Shown here: positions 1 through 26,500 of the stretch, in pieces | Numbering within the stretch: position 1 is the stretch's first letter | Layout: each line of letters starts with the position of its first letter | NCBI GenBank assembly: GCA_026413225.1 | Contig: CM048552.1 | Coordinates: 131,205,053-131,269,052, forward strand | Source of the DNA: Otis tarda | Taxonomy: Eukaryota > Chordata > Aves > Otidiformes > Otididae | Length of the DNA: 64,000 bases | Direction of reading: 5' to 3' | The notes under the pieces: model-generated | Told to the model about the DNA's origin: nothing | The model's database searches: none | Seen by the model: the letters and a program-made list of their open reading frames with translations, nothing else | Program-made: the position numbers and the translations under genes

Positions 1-2823
1 TCATTGCATTGCTGGCAATGACACCCAAAGCTATTAAAACCAAAATAAGAGTAAGAATTCACCCCTCTCTTGCATTTTTAGCAGCACGGGCAATGGAAAT
101 CAATTAAAATTTTAAATGTGGCAACAGCATATTTGTTGGTAAAATGTATTCATATGTAAAAACAGTAACAGGCATGAAATTAAACTACTTTTATTTTTGT
201 TGACAGCCCATATTGCTTTCTGAATTGCTAGTCAGTAAATAATTCAATATTTGGCTTTCAAACACTGCAGGCAATTTTTTCCCCTTGAACTGAAATTTAA
301 AGTCAGAATATGGGGTTTTTATATCCCATAATTTTTATTTAGAATACAAACTCACTTCTGTAATGGAGTTTCTTTGGCATATGAGAATTGGAAAAGCTTT
401 ATTTTATAAAGTTTAAATTTTGAATTAAAGAACATGCTCAGAAAGAAAGATACCTATTCCCAGTACTTGTGTGTCCAAGTTAGTCTTCATGTCATTTTTT
501 TTTAATATAATAAATAATCTAAACCAGGTTTTTATATACACAGCTGAACATACACATATATATGGCAACTAGAAGATAACTAAGCAACCCTTATTTTGGA
601 TGACAATTTTCCCAGATATGCAGTTGCTTCTGGAAGCTTACAGAAATTCCTATTCAGATAAACACGTATCTTAAAATTTAACAAAGATAAAAAAGTTTAG
701 CCTGACATAAAACCTAGATTATCAATGATGCTGCCCCCCACCCATTCATTTTCAAATGTAACAGCTCTCATAGGATCTCACTAGATCTTCTGACAAATGA
801 AGCACTAAATGGTTTAGTTAAAAAAGAAAAGAGTATGCCATTCCACCAGACATTTTGTACAGCATTTGCTTTGAAAAGCAGACCAGGTGATAACGGCAGC
901 CACTGTCTTGTCCTGCTTTTCCACGGTTCCTTCCTCCCTGCAACTGAGCCACTGATGAAAATTTCTTTGTAAATATATTAAATATCCATAGCAAAACAGT
1001 CTAGGCTAGCCATTTACCCTATAAATCAACAGGCTTGACTTCATATTTTTGAACATAGCTCGGCAGTAGTTTTAGGCAAGCTCATTCTGAGTTAGCAGCA
1101 AAGCCAGCACCTTGGAGGCAGTGGGAGGGAGGGAGGCCTCCTCCCAGCAGATGGTTCCAGCATGGAACGCTGACGGTCCTCCGCCCACAGGATTACAAAT
1201 GCCCAGACAGGTGCTACTGGAAGGCTCAAATGGGAAATCAAATTGCAAAATCAGATCATGAAAACAAAGCTCAGAAAAAGGAGCCATTTCATTAGCCTAT
1301 TTCAGTGTCCGAGCATGCTCGGGCTGTGCTGCCCAGAAGGATGTCAAGCTAAAAAACCCCAACCCTGGCAAATGTTCTGATTTGTACAGGACTGATAATG
1401 GATGTAGTAAGTTAGAACAACATCCTCCCTAGCGTCCCAGCGGGTGCTGCACTTTGTACTATTCACCAGCCTCATAAGGAATATTTCTAATGTGAAACAT
1501 TACCTGTCATTTCTCATAGCTCCGCTTATTTAAGACACTATCAGGCATGCACACCTTCACTAACCTGAGTAATTCCAGAGGGGAAGATATGGTATCTTAA
1601 TGGCCTCTCCCTTGCCTCTTGGTGCAGATAAAACTAACTATGTGGTCAGATGACAGGACACCACTAATGGTATCTTCTCTAAAATGGAAAGCGGCTGTCA
1701 GAAAAGCAAACCCGCCTTATTAATTTCAGACTCACATCCCCATCAACTCCAGTGTGTGCAATCCAGGCTTTACGCGTTATTCATCCTGACTCCCACATTT
1801 CACCTAAACCCTGCCAAAGTGAAAAGCTACCCTATCCAAAAGGCAAAGAAGCAAATCCTAGAAGTGGTACAGAGTGTACCACTTCATAATGTAGTGTTTA
1901 ATTAGCAAACATGGATCTTTCTGAGAGATACCATTTGCACTGCACAGTATAGTCCTCTCATTAAAAAGAGGCAAGTCTCCCTGTACTTGTATTTCAAACT
2001 TTGAAATATCTGACCTTATTCAGAGTATATTTTTTTCACTAGTGCAAACTCCTTCTTGAGGTCAAATGGTGCCTAGGATGTCCCATAGATATACCTTCTT
2101 GGGCACAGTGCGTGAAACTCTACTTGTTGCTAGGCATGGGACTCCTTAAATCCATCTCTCCTATTTTGTAAAGGCACTGCCACCCTGAGTTTAATTTCTG
2201 TGACCTGGTAGGCGGGGTGGGAGAAAATGCTCTCCATCCCTCTTACTATCTTCTTGCTGGTTCCTAATTTTTTTACTAGGCAAAAAAGAAAAAAAGTCTC
2301 AGGCTTGGTGGCTCAGCACAAGCAGGCATTTGACATCTCTTTCAGTGACTAGTTCACACTGACATCAAAGGGAGCTTTCCTGAAATCCTTTACAGGGTCT
2401 GGATGTCTCTCTGAGGTGCAAAAATGCCAGCACCAGCTCCTGCTCTGGCTTTGGCAAGTGTCTTCAGTGGTTTAAGGGAAAAAGCCAAGTTTCAGAGACT
2501 GGAGCACGAGGCTATTGCATTCCTCTGGGATAGTGCTCACTAGACTGTGTGGGGCTAAGCATGGGATGCTGGGAGATGTTGCAAACCTGAATATGGGCTT
2601 ATGGTGATGGAGCAAAGTGCCAAGGAATACGTGTGAGTGTACCCAGGCTTAAGAAACGTTACAAAATCTTTTCAAGGTGACACAAGTCACACATGGAAGA
2701 TTGCTGCATCTCATAAACACTTCTGGGGGGACAATCAATGCAGCAAACAAATGGCCCCCACCCTTCAATTGCCCCAAAAGGACAGCCATTGATTTACTGA
2801 AATCTATTTAAGACTTTGTTATA

Positions 2824-2829
2824 GTTGTC
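2824..2829. repeat. Left target-site duplication of the ERVK-like LTR
   Basis: GTTGTC lies immediately before the LTR's TG terminus and is repeated exactly at 3317-3322 immediately after its CA terminus. It shows that the insertion was made by a retroviral integrase and that both LTR edges are intact. Confidence 0.9.
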
Positions 2830-3316
2830 TGTTGGATATCTGGAGTATCAGGGGCACTTAGTGAACAATCCAGACCGAATGGAATTGTTATGTGTGTGAG
2901 CAGCAGGCCTCAAGGACATCACTGAAGCCGCTTGTGAGAAAGTACTGAAGCTGCCTGTAAGAAAGTACTGAAGCCACCTGTGAGAAAATAATGAGGCCGC
3001 CTGTGAGAAAGTAATGAAGCTTCCTGTGAGAAAGTAAACGAAGCAACCTTGAGAAGAAGGAAAAGAGCTGGCATACGTGACTGGGGGCTGAACGTGAAGC
3101 AGGGTGCAGGTGGAGAGAACTGTGCGCGTGAACAAAGAGACTTAACGAATCATATTTTAGCAAAGAGAGCGTGCATGATATAGTTAGCCAATTAGTAGAG
3201 AGCTTGCGCATGATACGGAATTAGAAGGGCTATATTAACCGGGATGTATCAACAATAAATTGGCATTTGCTTGATCATATTGGTCATCAGCAGTGTCCGT
3301 TACTTCCGCGTCAACA
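2830..3316 (+). mobile_element. Solo LTR, ERVK-like endogenous retrovirus, 487 bp
   Basis: The element starts TGTTG and ends CAACA, a perfect 5-bp terminal inverted repeat. It is flanked by a perfect 6-bp duplication, GTTGTC, at 2824-2829 and 3317-3322. A 6-bp duplication with TG...CA ends is typical of alpha/beta-type (ERVK) insertions. A TATATTAA sequence at 3231-3238 and an AATAAA at 3254-3259, both on the plus strand, give the orientation, which is opposite to CNKSR2. No internal gag/pol/env sequence is attached, so it is a solo LTR left by recombination. Five 23-bp tandem units lie in its U3 part. Confidence 0.9.
2922..3059 (+). repeat. 23-bp tandem repeat in the LTR U3 region
   Basis: Five consecutive units of exactly 23 bp run from 2922 to 3036 (starts at 2922, 2945, 2968, 2991 and 3014). 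A decayed sixth unit extends to about 3059. The core is GAAGC-x-CCTGTGAGAAAGTA with a few substitutions per unit. The position upstream of the LTR's TATA-like box suggests a duplicated enhancer array (inference). Confidence 0.9.
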
Positions 3317-3322
3317 GTTGTC
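3317..3322. repeat. Right target-site duplication of the ERVK-like LTR
   Basis: GTTGTC is an exact copy of the six bases at 2824-2829 on the other side of the 487-bp LTR. Confidence 0.9.
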
Positions 3323-6300
3323 CACCCTATATAGAAGATACTCCAAAATTACGATGATGGGGTAGCAACAAAAAAAATCCTGAAGTGTATGTCAGCAGGA
3401 ATTACAGTACTTAGAGTGCAGGAAAAGGACAGAAAACTTGCAGAAGCAAGTGAACAAAGAGGTGAGGAATGATGCAGAAGGAAATGGGGCTGAACAGTGG
3501 GAAGTCTAAGGGATTCCTTCCTCCTCTAAACACCTTTTCAAACTCAGACATAGACATCACTGCTTTTCTACCCATATTCGTGAAGAAATCTTACTGAGCC
3601 TGCACAGTGGCACGCTCCCTTGCACGCTTGTTGCAGGTCCCCGGTGTGAGTTTGCTGGAAGGCGTGCCAACACCGCTCTGGCCAGCCCCGCAGCATGTGG
3701 AGCCAGCAGCAGAACTCCTGTCTCAGCACTGTCTGGGCAAGTGACAGCACCAGAGACTCCCATGGATGTTACAGCTCTCCAAAGACTTTTCAGGGAGTAT
3801 GGAAAAAAGGTGCAGGTTTTTCTGTGGCTAAGGGGGCGAGATCTACAGCCAGTTACATTCTGTAGAGATCTAGTATCTGCTTCTCTTAAATGTGAACCCT
3901 TAGTAATTTCTGTTACTTTCTCACAAACCAAAGTCATATTTGAAAATGAAGGAACGACCATCAAAAATACTTTCAAAAAATAAACCAAAAAATGAAGCAA
4001 GCTTTCCTGGGACAAAACCCAGAATTAGTCTCCCAAGAAAATCCTAGAAATGTTCTTTGGCATTAAGTGATGAAATCTGTCGAAACACAGAGAGTGCAGA
4101 TAGTGGTGGAGCCGGCGTGGAAGAGGATGACAGTGCCATGCTGCACAGCCGTCTCCTTCTATTACCTCCCACTAGTGGAAGACAAACCTGAAAAGGTCCA
4201 ACTTGTCCTTCACTACTGAATCACAGAAACGCAACGCACTGTGGCACAGCCATTGACCTGCTTTCTGTGTGCAGGCTGCCTCTGAACAACACAGCAAGAG
4301 GGATGCTTGATGCCACAGGTCTGAATGTTGTTTGCCGATTTCACAGCCTCAGGAGCAAACACAATGACAAACACAAATATCCCACAAGAGAATCCTCCTC
4401 AATTACAAAGCAAGGGACCATCACAGGACAGTGTCAATATGGAACATCTAAATGATTTACACAAAAGTCATTTTAATTAGGGAAATAAAACAATCTATTA
4501 AAGATCAGCAGTGCAATGTTCATGTGATATAACAAGACAAAAAGAAGCAACTGAACACACAACAAAGTTAGATCCTAATGGATAAACACAGGAAAGGAAA
4601 ACCCATATTTTCAGTTTACCATGACATATCTAGGCATTACAGCAGAGCTGATAACACAAAACTATTTGCAGTGTCAGTCAAATCTTGCAATATCTATTTA
4701 AGGCATAAAGCAATGATTAACAGAGAGAAGATTCTTAGTTGTTGCAAATCAGTGTAGTTTTAGTAGACAGTCAACAGAACTACGTTAAATTGTAGCAGCT
4801 GAGGACAGCATCTGAAAAAAGCCTGGAGCTCCTAATTTGTGGTGTGGTTATTTGAAAACAACTCTGCAAAAGAAGTTGGAAGAAACAGGACTGCATTTTA
4901 ATATTTGATTTAAACTCAGGAGGTTTTAAAAGTGGGAATGTAAAACCAAAAAGCTGAGAAAACAAACTTTTGGCAATGACATTTGACTTGTACCAGCAAC
5001 AACTGCAAAGGAGCTGCGTTCTTTGTCCCGCACAAAAAGCAATAGGAATGATTAAGCTTTAAAACACATACATGTACACACAAGAACACATATAATCATC
5101 CAAGAGCTCAGAACTATGCCAGGATCACAAATGTGTAAGGCAAATAAATACATTTAAAAGGTTCATCTGATACCACGTCAGGGAAGGTTGAAGGTGACGC
5201 TAAAACATTTCTAAAAGGGAGAGGATTCCCTTTCTCCAGCCAGTTGCAATGTTTCACTTTCCCAGAGCAATGGAGGTGAGGGGGACAATGATGTAGCACG
5301 CACAAAGGCACCCATCTTGTTAGCGAACTTAGCAGTTATAAGCAGATCGCTCAGCTCAGAACCTGGGATTTTGCACTTAAGAACACCACTTGCATGAAAT
5401 CCCTCCTGCCTTTTACTGGTAAGGGCACTGGAAAAAGCCAGCATTGCAAACAGAACATTGCAGCCATAGCAACAAGCCATTCAACACTTAAACTCTTCAA
5501 CAGACTAAACAGTATTTTCTTTCTGGTTTTGTAATTTCATGGTGAATAATTCAGCATGAGCACTTTACTTGTCTAGCTGGTCATTAATGTCTCAAAACCA
5601 ATCTCCTGTTAAAGCTTCAACCAAGAAAATCTCCTCACCCAAACTAAAATAAAAGTATGTGTATACAGGGAGACCACTTCGAGAATTATTTTTTTTTCTC
5701 CCTTTTTGGAAATTGGTATAGAAAGATGGACAAGAGCCCAAGTTCTGCCCCATTAAATCAAGCACTAGCCCTTTATTCGTGTTGTACGGTATAAAATGTC
5801 ACAACCAGGAACCCAAAAGTCTTAAAACTGAGATTTAAAACACCTTAACAACTTAGACCCTGCAACAGCATCTCTCAGTAATGCCCAAACAGCACAGGAA
5901 CTCCAGTGGGAAGTCTCCTTGACCCTTTTTGTTGACTGTGAGGATTTTTTTTTTTAATTGTTATCAGTAAAAACACATTTGAAAACCAAAATTGAAGGCT
6001 AAAAATAGGATAAAACATTCTGCTTGGTGGATGAAATTTAACCCTGTTAATTAGACAGCTTCATTTCACAGTCAGTAAGAGTCTAATATTACCTTAATAT
6101 ATGTATGGTTTTTTTTTTGGAAAGTGTCATGCATGAACGCAATTGAAATTGTGCCTTTTGAAACTTTTAATGGCACCAAATTAAATATCTGCAAAAGAAA
6201 TCACTGTTTTCTCAGAGGCAATAATTTCAGATGTTTTAAACCTATTGACTAAAGCATAAGGTCAATGGAAAACTGTTGATCTCTCCCAGGCAGACTAAAT

Positions 6301-6673
6301 AATGTCCATATGAATTTTAATGTTCAACAAAGATGCTAACCTTAAGTAATTAACTTAGGTAAGTAGTTAATTATCCAAAGCTTCCATTGCCCTTTCCTAT
6401 CTCTTTACCATTTTTATACTTCCTTACTGCAGTGAAAAAAACTGAATTTGAAGAAATCAGACAGCACAGACTCTTTGAGAGCTTCAGGGGTCATCCTGCC
6501 TTCCTTGCCACTACAGGTAACTTAATCGCAGCAGACCCTACAACTCCAGTGTGAACTCAACTTTGCAACACATGCTGAGAAGCTCCATAAATGACAGTGA
6601 AGGACAGAGCATGAAACAGACACAGAAATGTGTTTATATGTTCAGGAGGAGCTGGGACCTTCTATAATTCCTG

Positions 6674-6679
6674 TTTATT
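6674..6679 (-). promoter_or_regulatory. Candidate intronic poly(A) signal downstream of exon K
   Basis: TTTATT on the plus strand is AATAAA on the gene strand, about 680 bp past the exon K donor and about 630 bp past the read-through stop at 7309-7311. It is the first canonical signal I see in that direction. It could end a short CNKSR2 message if the exon K donor is not used. AATAAA is common in AT-rich introns, so this is only a candidate. Confidence 0.3.
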
Positions 6680-7311
6680 TGGATTATTTTTGACAAATAT
6701 TACTAACATCTATGGAGTTAATGTGCCATGTAAGAGACAATTACTCAGTGTTATGATTTTTTTTTTTTAAGGTCCATAGTTGTTCTCTGTTAAGTTTTTC
6801 ACTTGTTTGAAATGTTTCTTTAACTTCTCTCTCTACTAATCACAAAGTGAGGAGCTGGGGAAAATATACTCTCTTTTTCAACTTCTTTCATCTTCTGGGC
6901 TGTCTTGTGACCTGCCTATATGGGTACTACACAATCACAGCCTGACCCTGCACCCCAGGCTTCACTGAGTGTTTTTTACAACCTAGATTGGGTTGGCTAG
7001 AGATATAACCAGGTATGTCCTGAGACATACGTATGTCAGTGAGGGAGGATACTGTGCAAGTGGAATTTGTGAAGAACGCATGGAAGTAAAATCCATTTAT
7101 AACTAAGAAATACTAGTAGGAGGTGACTGGTGACCGGGCTATGGGGAAGTGTCTGGTGATCGTGAGAGGTCATGCAGCACACTGTCTGATTATTAAGCCC
7201 CGTACACAAGGCAGATCAAAGAGATGTGCGACAAGGGGGACCTGGTAAAACATGGGGGATGTTGAAAGACTGTTGGGGTTTTTTGATAGGAAAAAGGAAA
7301 AACAATCTCTA

Positions 7312-20630
<13,319 letters not shown>

Positions 20631-21552
20631 TCACCAAGGAATGGGATGAGTTCAGATTTTCTGAGTTGTTGGATGCCCCCAAACAGTATATAAACAGACA
20701 GCTTTTAGGATTGTGCCAGATTTCACCAAGTAAAGTGATCTTCAGCTACCCCTTTCTAAATAATGCTTGATTCATATGTGCATAAATATTGTTCAACAAT
20801 CACCTGCAGTGTATTACATTTGGATAAAGTTAACCAATTAAGGATATAATTTTATGTATCAGGTAATTTTGCTGATATACCTATAGGTGTCACTTTTTTT
20901 TCTGAACAGAAAATTGACTGGACAATTTATTCAATACAAGAGAAAACTCTCAGTCCTGGTGATTTCTCACATCCCAGTGACCTTGACATTACCTTTAGCT
21001 CTAATGACTGCATTTCAAACAGAAAAATGTGATGCGCTGATTGACTTCTAAAAAGCTGTTATAAATCAACACTGTGTTCTTGAGGTCATTCTAAGCAATG
21101 GGCAATTACATCTCATCTTTTCTTTCCACCAAAGTAATCAACATGACTGGATGAAGAGAATTACTGCGTTTCATACATAATATGAAATAAATTACTAGAA
21201 AGAATTTTTTATCTATGTTGGATAAAGATTTATGGTGAAGTACTTGAAGATCCAGAAAATGTATCTGAAAGTAATTAATAATTTACAGTACAGAAGAAGC
21301 ATTTTTGAGAATAGCCTGAAGGTCTCTCTTAAAATAAGAACAAAAAATGCACAACAGTCCCAAAGAAAATAAAGAAAACTGCATACATGATACGTGAAGA
21401 ACATCATCACCATTGTTCTGAGACACTGTCACGGTTTAACCCCAGCTGGCAACTAGGCACCATACAGCTACTTGCTCACTCCCCCCTGGTGGGATGCAGG
21501 AGAGAATCGGAAGAGTAAAACTGAGAAAACTTGTGGGTTGAGATAAAGACCG

Positions 21553-21558
21553 TTTAAT
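21553..21558 (-). promoter_or_regulatory. ATTAAA poly(A) signal of the ERVL-like LTR
   Basis: ATTAAA on the minus strand, about 180 bp downstream of the LTR TATA box and followed by a T-rich stretch. This is the expected R-region polyadenylation signal. Being sense to CNKSR2, it could in principle end transcripts inside intron G-H. Confidence 0.55.
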
Positions 21559-21739
21559 AAGTAAAGCAAAAGCTGTGCATGCAAGGAAAGCAAAACAAGG
21601 AATTCTTTCACTACTCCCCATTGGCAGGCAAGTGTTCAGCCATCTCCAGGAAAGCAGGGCTCCATCATGCGTAACGGTTACTTAGGGAGACAAATGCCAT
21701 CACTCTGAACGTCATCCCCTTCCTTCTTCTTCCCCCAGC

Positions 21740-21745
21740 TTTATA
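21740..21745 (-). promoter_or_regulatory. TATA box of the ERVL-like LTR
   Basis: TATAAA within CAGCATATAAAGCTGGGG on the minus strand. In this LTR family the motif precedes the U3/R boundary. It points in the same direction as CNKSR2 transcription. Confidence 0.65.
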
Positions 21746-22032
21746 TGCTGAGCATGAGGTCATATGGTGTGGGATATTCCTTTGGTCAGTTGGAGCCACT
21801 TGTACCACCTGTGTCGCTTCCCAAATTCTTGTGCACCACCAACCTACTTGGTGGTGTAGTGGTGTGAGAAGCAGAAAAGGCCTTGAGTCTCTGTAAGCAC
21901 TGCTCAGCAGTAACTAAAACATCTCTGTATTATCAACACTGTTTCCAGAACAAATCCAAAACATAGCCTCATACTAGCTACTATGAAGAAAATGAACTCT
22001 ATCGCAACCAAAACCAGCACAGAAACATCGGA

Positions 22033-22075
22033 TTTTATATATATATATATCTATAAAGATATATATATAAATATG
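22033..22075. repeat. TA-rich simple sequence next to the LTR
   Basis: Two runs of alternating TA separated by CTATAAAG, starting about 12 bp beyond the ERVL-like LTR edge. Low-complexity and likely length-variable. Confidence 0.8.
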
Positions 22076-22157
22076 ATAATTCTTACCCTCTCTAATCCAT
22101 TGTGTCTCAGAAAAATGGTAATTATGTCCTTCCTGTGTACCGTGCTTGCAGTTTTCA

Positions 22158-22186
22158 ATACATATGTGTGTGTGTATATATATGTA
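22158..22186. repeat. (TG/TA)n alternating purine-pyrimidine tract
   Basis: 29 bp of strictly alternating purine and pyrimidine: a TG run followed by a TA run. It is a microsatellite in intron G-H. Confidence 0.8.
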
Positions 22187-23189
22187 AATACATTAAAATA
22201 GGTTTCAAGAAACCAGGAATATGAAATTGATATCCAGGAAAGTTACTGCTACTGAAGGTAACATAAAATTGAGACAAAGAAAGAATTCCTCTAATGCATT
22301 AGAGCATGACACAATGTTATGCAAGTGAAAGCAGATGTATCGTGACATCTGCTCAGTTTAGAAAGACACGATCAAGTTACTGAGACCCAAAACTTGACTT
22401 CTTAAAATTGTTACACCATCTGTTGTCTGGACTCTTTGAGGGTTTTTTTTTTGTTTATCTGCCACCCAAGGAAGGCATTTTAATAGCCACATTTTACATT
22501 CTACTATCCAGCAGATACCAAATCAAGTAAAAAATAATTTTAGTAGAGTGCAATTCTGAGAAATGAGTTGACATCATGTTGCTGCCCCAACAGAAAAGAA
22601 AAAATGAAGCACTTCAGCAATGTAGCCCAAGGACACAAGACAGTAAGCCCAAGCTGATGTATCTTTTTTTTTTTTTTGTTCAATGAAGTTTTCATTTTCT
22701 GCCCTTTGAGATCATCATGAAGAGCAGAGTTCATCCTTAAGAGATACGTAGACCAACTGATACAAGGTCAGTGTCTCCTTTAGAACTGTATGTACTACTA
22801 CTAAAATGTACTACCATTTTACTTTTGCAATTGCTTTCCTGTACAATTTTCAGTGATTCCAAAGTCTTGATAAGCTTAAAGAAACGGTAAACACCATTAG
22901 AAGAAAAGGCAAAAAGTTTTCAACAATAATGACTCTAAAAATACCCCTGTGCGAGTATGCATCTGTCACATTGCTACATATGCTTGAATTTGCATCTAAA
23001 TAAGAAACTGATCTGTGCAATGGCACAAATTTGGACAGCAGTACACACAGCTAGGTGAGAAGAAAAGTTATTTGAGACCTTTAGGTCATACCTCAAAAGT
23101 ACAGCAAATCACTGTCATTCTCTTTTTTGACTCTGCCTCAGGACTGATACACTGTGTCAGCAAACTTTGAGATTATGCTAAATAATTTA

Positions 23190-23460
23190 CAGAATCATAG
23201 AATAGTTTGGGTTGGAAGGGACCTTCACAGGTCATCTAGTCCAACCCCCATGCAGGGAGCAGGGACATCTCCAGCCAAATCAGGTTGCTCAGAGCCCCAT
23301 CCAACCTGATCTTGAACGTTTCCAGGGATGGGGCATCCACCACCTCTCTGGGCAACCTGTTCCAGTGTTCCACCACCCTCACAGTAAAAAAATTCTACCC
23401 TTTTTTAATTTAAAACCATTACACTGCATCCTATTACAACAGGCCCTGGTAAAATTTAGA
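23190..23460 (-). mobile_element. CR1 LINE 3' fragment, minus orientation
   Basis: Begins AGAATCATAGAATAGTTTGG, the reverse complement of the CR1 3' tail. It continues through the CR1 landmarks GGTTGGAAGGGACC, CATCTAGTCCAACC, GGGGCATCCACCACCTC and GGCAACCTGTTCCAGTG to ACAGGCCCTGGTAAAA. It is about 270 bp, 5'-truncated and well preserved, so relatively young. Frames inside it (for example plus 23212-23490) are antisense chance frames. Confidence 0.95.
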
Positions 23461-23913
23461 ATTACATTAAAGATCAATGTCTGGCCATGAACTTGCAGAC
23501 TTTTTTATTTGGATGGTCTCTTTACTATGCTTAAAGCTCTTTATTGAGCTTAAAAGTATCACACACATACTCTAATCCCCAACAATCAACCAAACTCCCT
23601 CAAAAACCATAAAAGAATGAAAAGGAGAAAGGAAAACCACCAAAATAAAGGGACAGAAGCAGTCAAGCAGTCTTCTTGCTCTTAATTAATGTTGCCCTAG
23701 TCAAGTACTGTGACTCAAGATAAAGTAAGAAAACCTTCTTCAGGAAAGAGAGTAACAGAAACCACACTGAATTTGCCTGTTCTGTATGAGCTTATTCTGT
23801 GATACAACCAAATGATCATTGTAGCAAAGTCCATTATGTAATTTTTTAAGGGAAAAATCTTGTCCTTTGTTCCACTTTTTCTTGTGTATTGCATTATTTT
23901 TGAGTGTACTTAC

Positions 23914-26451
<2,538 letters not shown>

Positions 26452-26500
26452 CTTTGTTCTTCTTTTTACTTTTCTGCTGTAGAGAAGACTGCTGAAATGT
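26452..26500 (-). CDS. CNKSR2: CNKSR2 exon E: short basic exon (TFQQSSLQQKSKKKNK)
   Basis: This 49-nt exon encodes 16 residues, TFQQSSLQQKSKKKNK, plus one G. It is too short to show as a free-standing reading frame. It was recognised because exon D ends ...LYH and the mammalian protein continues TFQQSSLQHKSKKKNKG. The acceptor is TTTTCTTGTAG|ACA and the donor is AAAG|GTAAAA. It adds a second lysine cluster immediately before the PH domain. It sits between a 21.3-kb intron and an 848-bp intron. The terminal G pairs with CT of exon F to make Ala, where I recall Gly in mammals. Confidence 0.95.

Larger units (their letters stand above)
21427..22021 (-). mobile_element. Solo LTR, avian ERVL-like, 595 bp, sense to CNKSR2
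   Basis: Read on the minus strand, the element starts TGTGCTGGTTTTGG and ends GGTTAAACCGTGACA. This matches an LTR family I know to be very abundant in many neoavian genomes. The flanks GACAC (21422-21426) and GAAAC (22022-22026) agree at 4 of 5 positions, consistent with the 5-bp duplication of ERVL elements. A TATAAA lies at 21740-21745 and an ATTAAA poly(A) signal at 21553-21558, both on the minus strand. No internal retroviral sequence is attached. The exact family name needs a repeat-library search. Confidence 0.88.

Noticed and set aside
3557..4015. 152-codon minus-strand open frame, the second longest in the window
   Set aside because: No recognisable domain, mixed hydrophobic and basic composition typical of random frames, and it is not part of the CNKSR2 reading frame.
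23212..23490. 92-codon plus-strand frame
   Set aside because: Lies almost entirely inside the CR1 fragment, antisense to the element's own coding direction.
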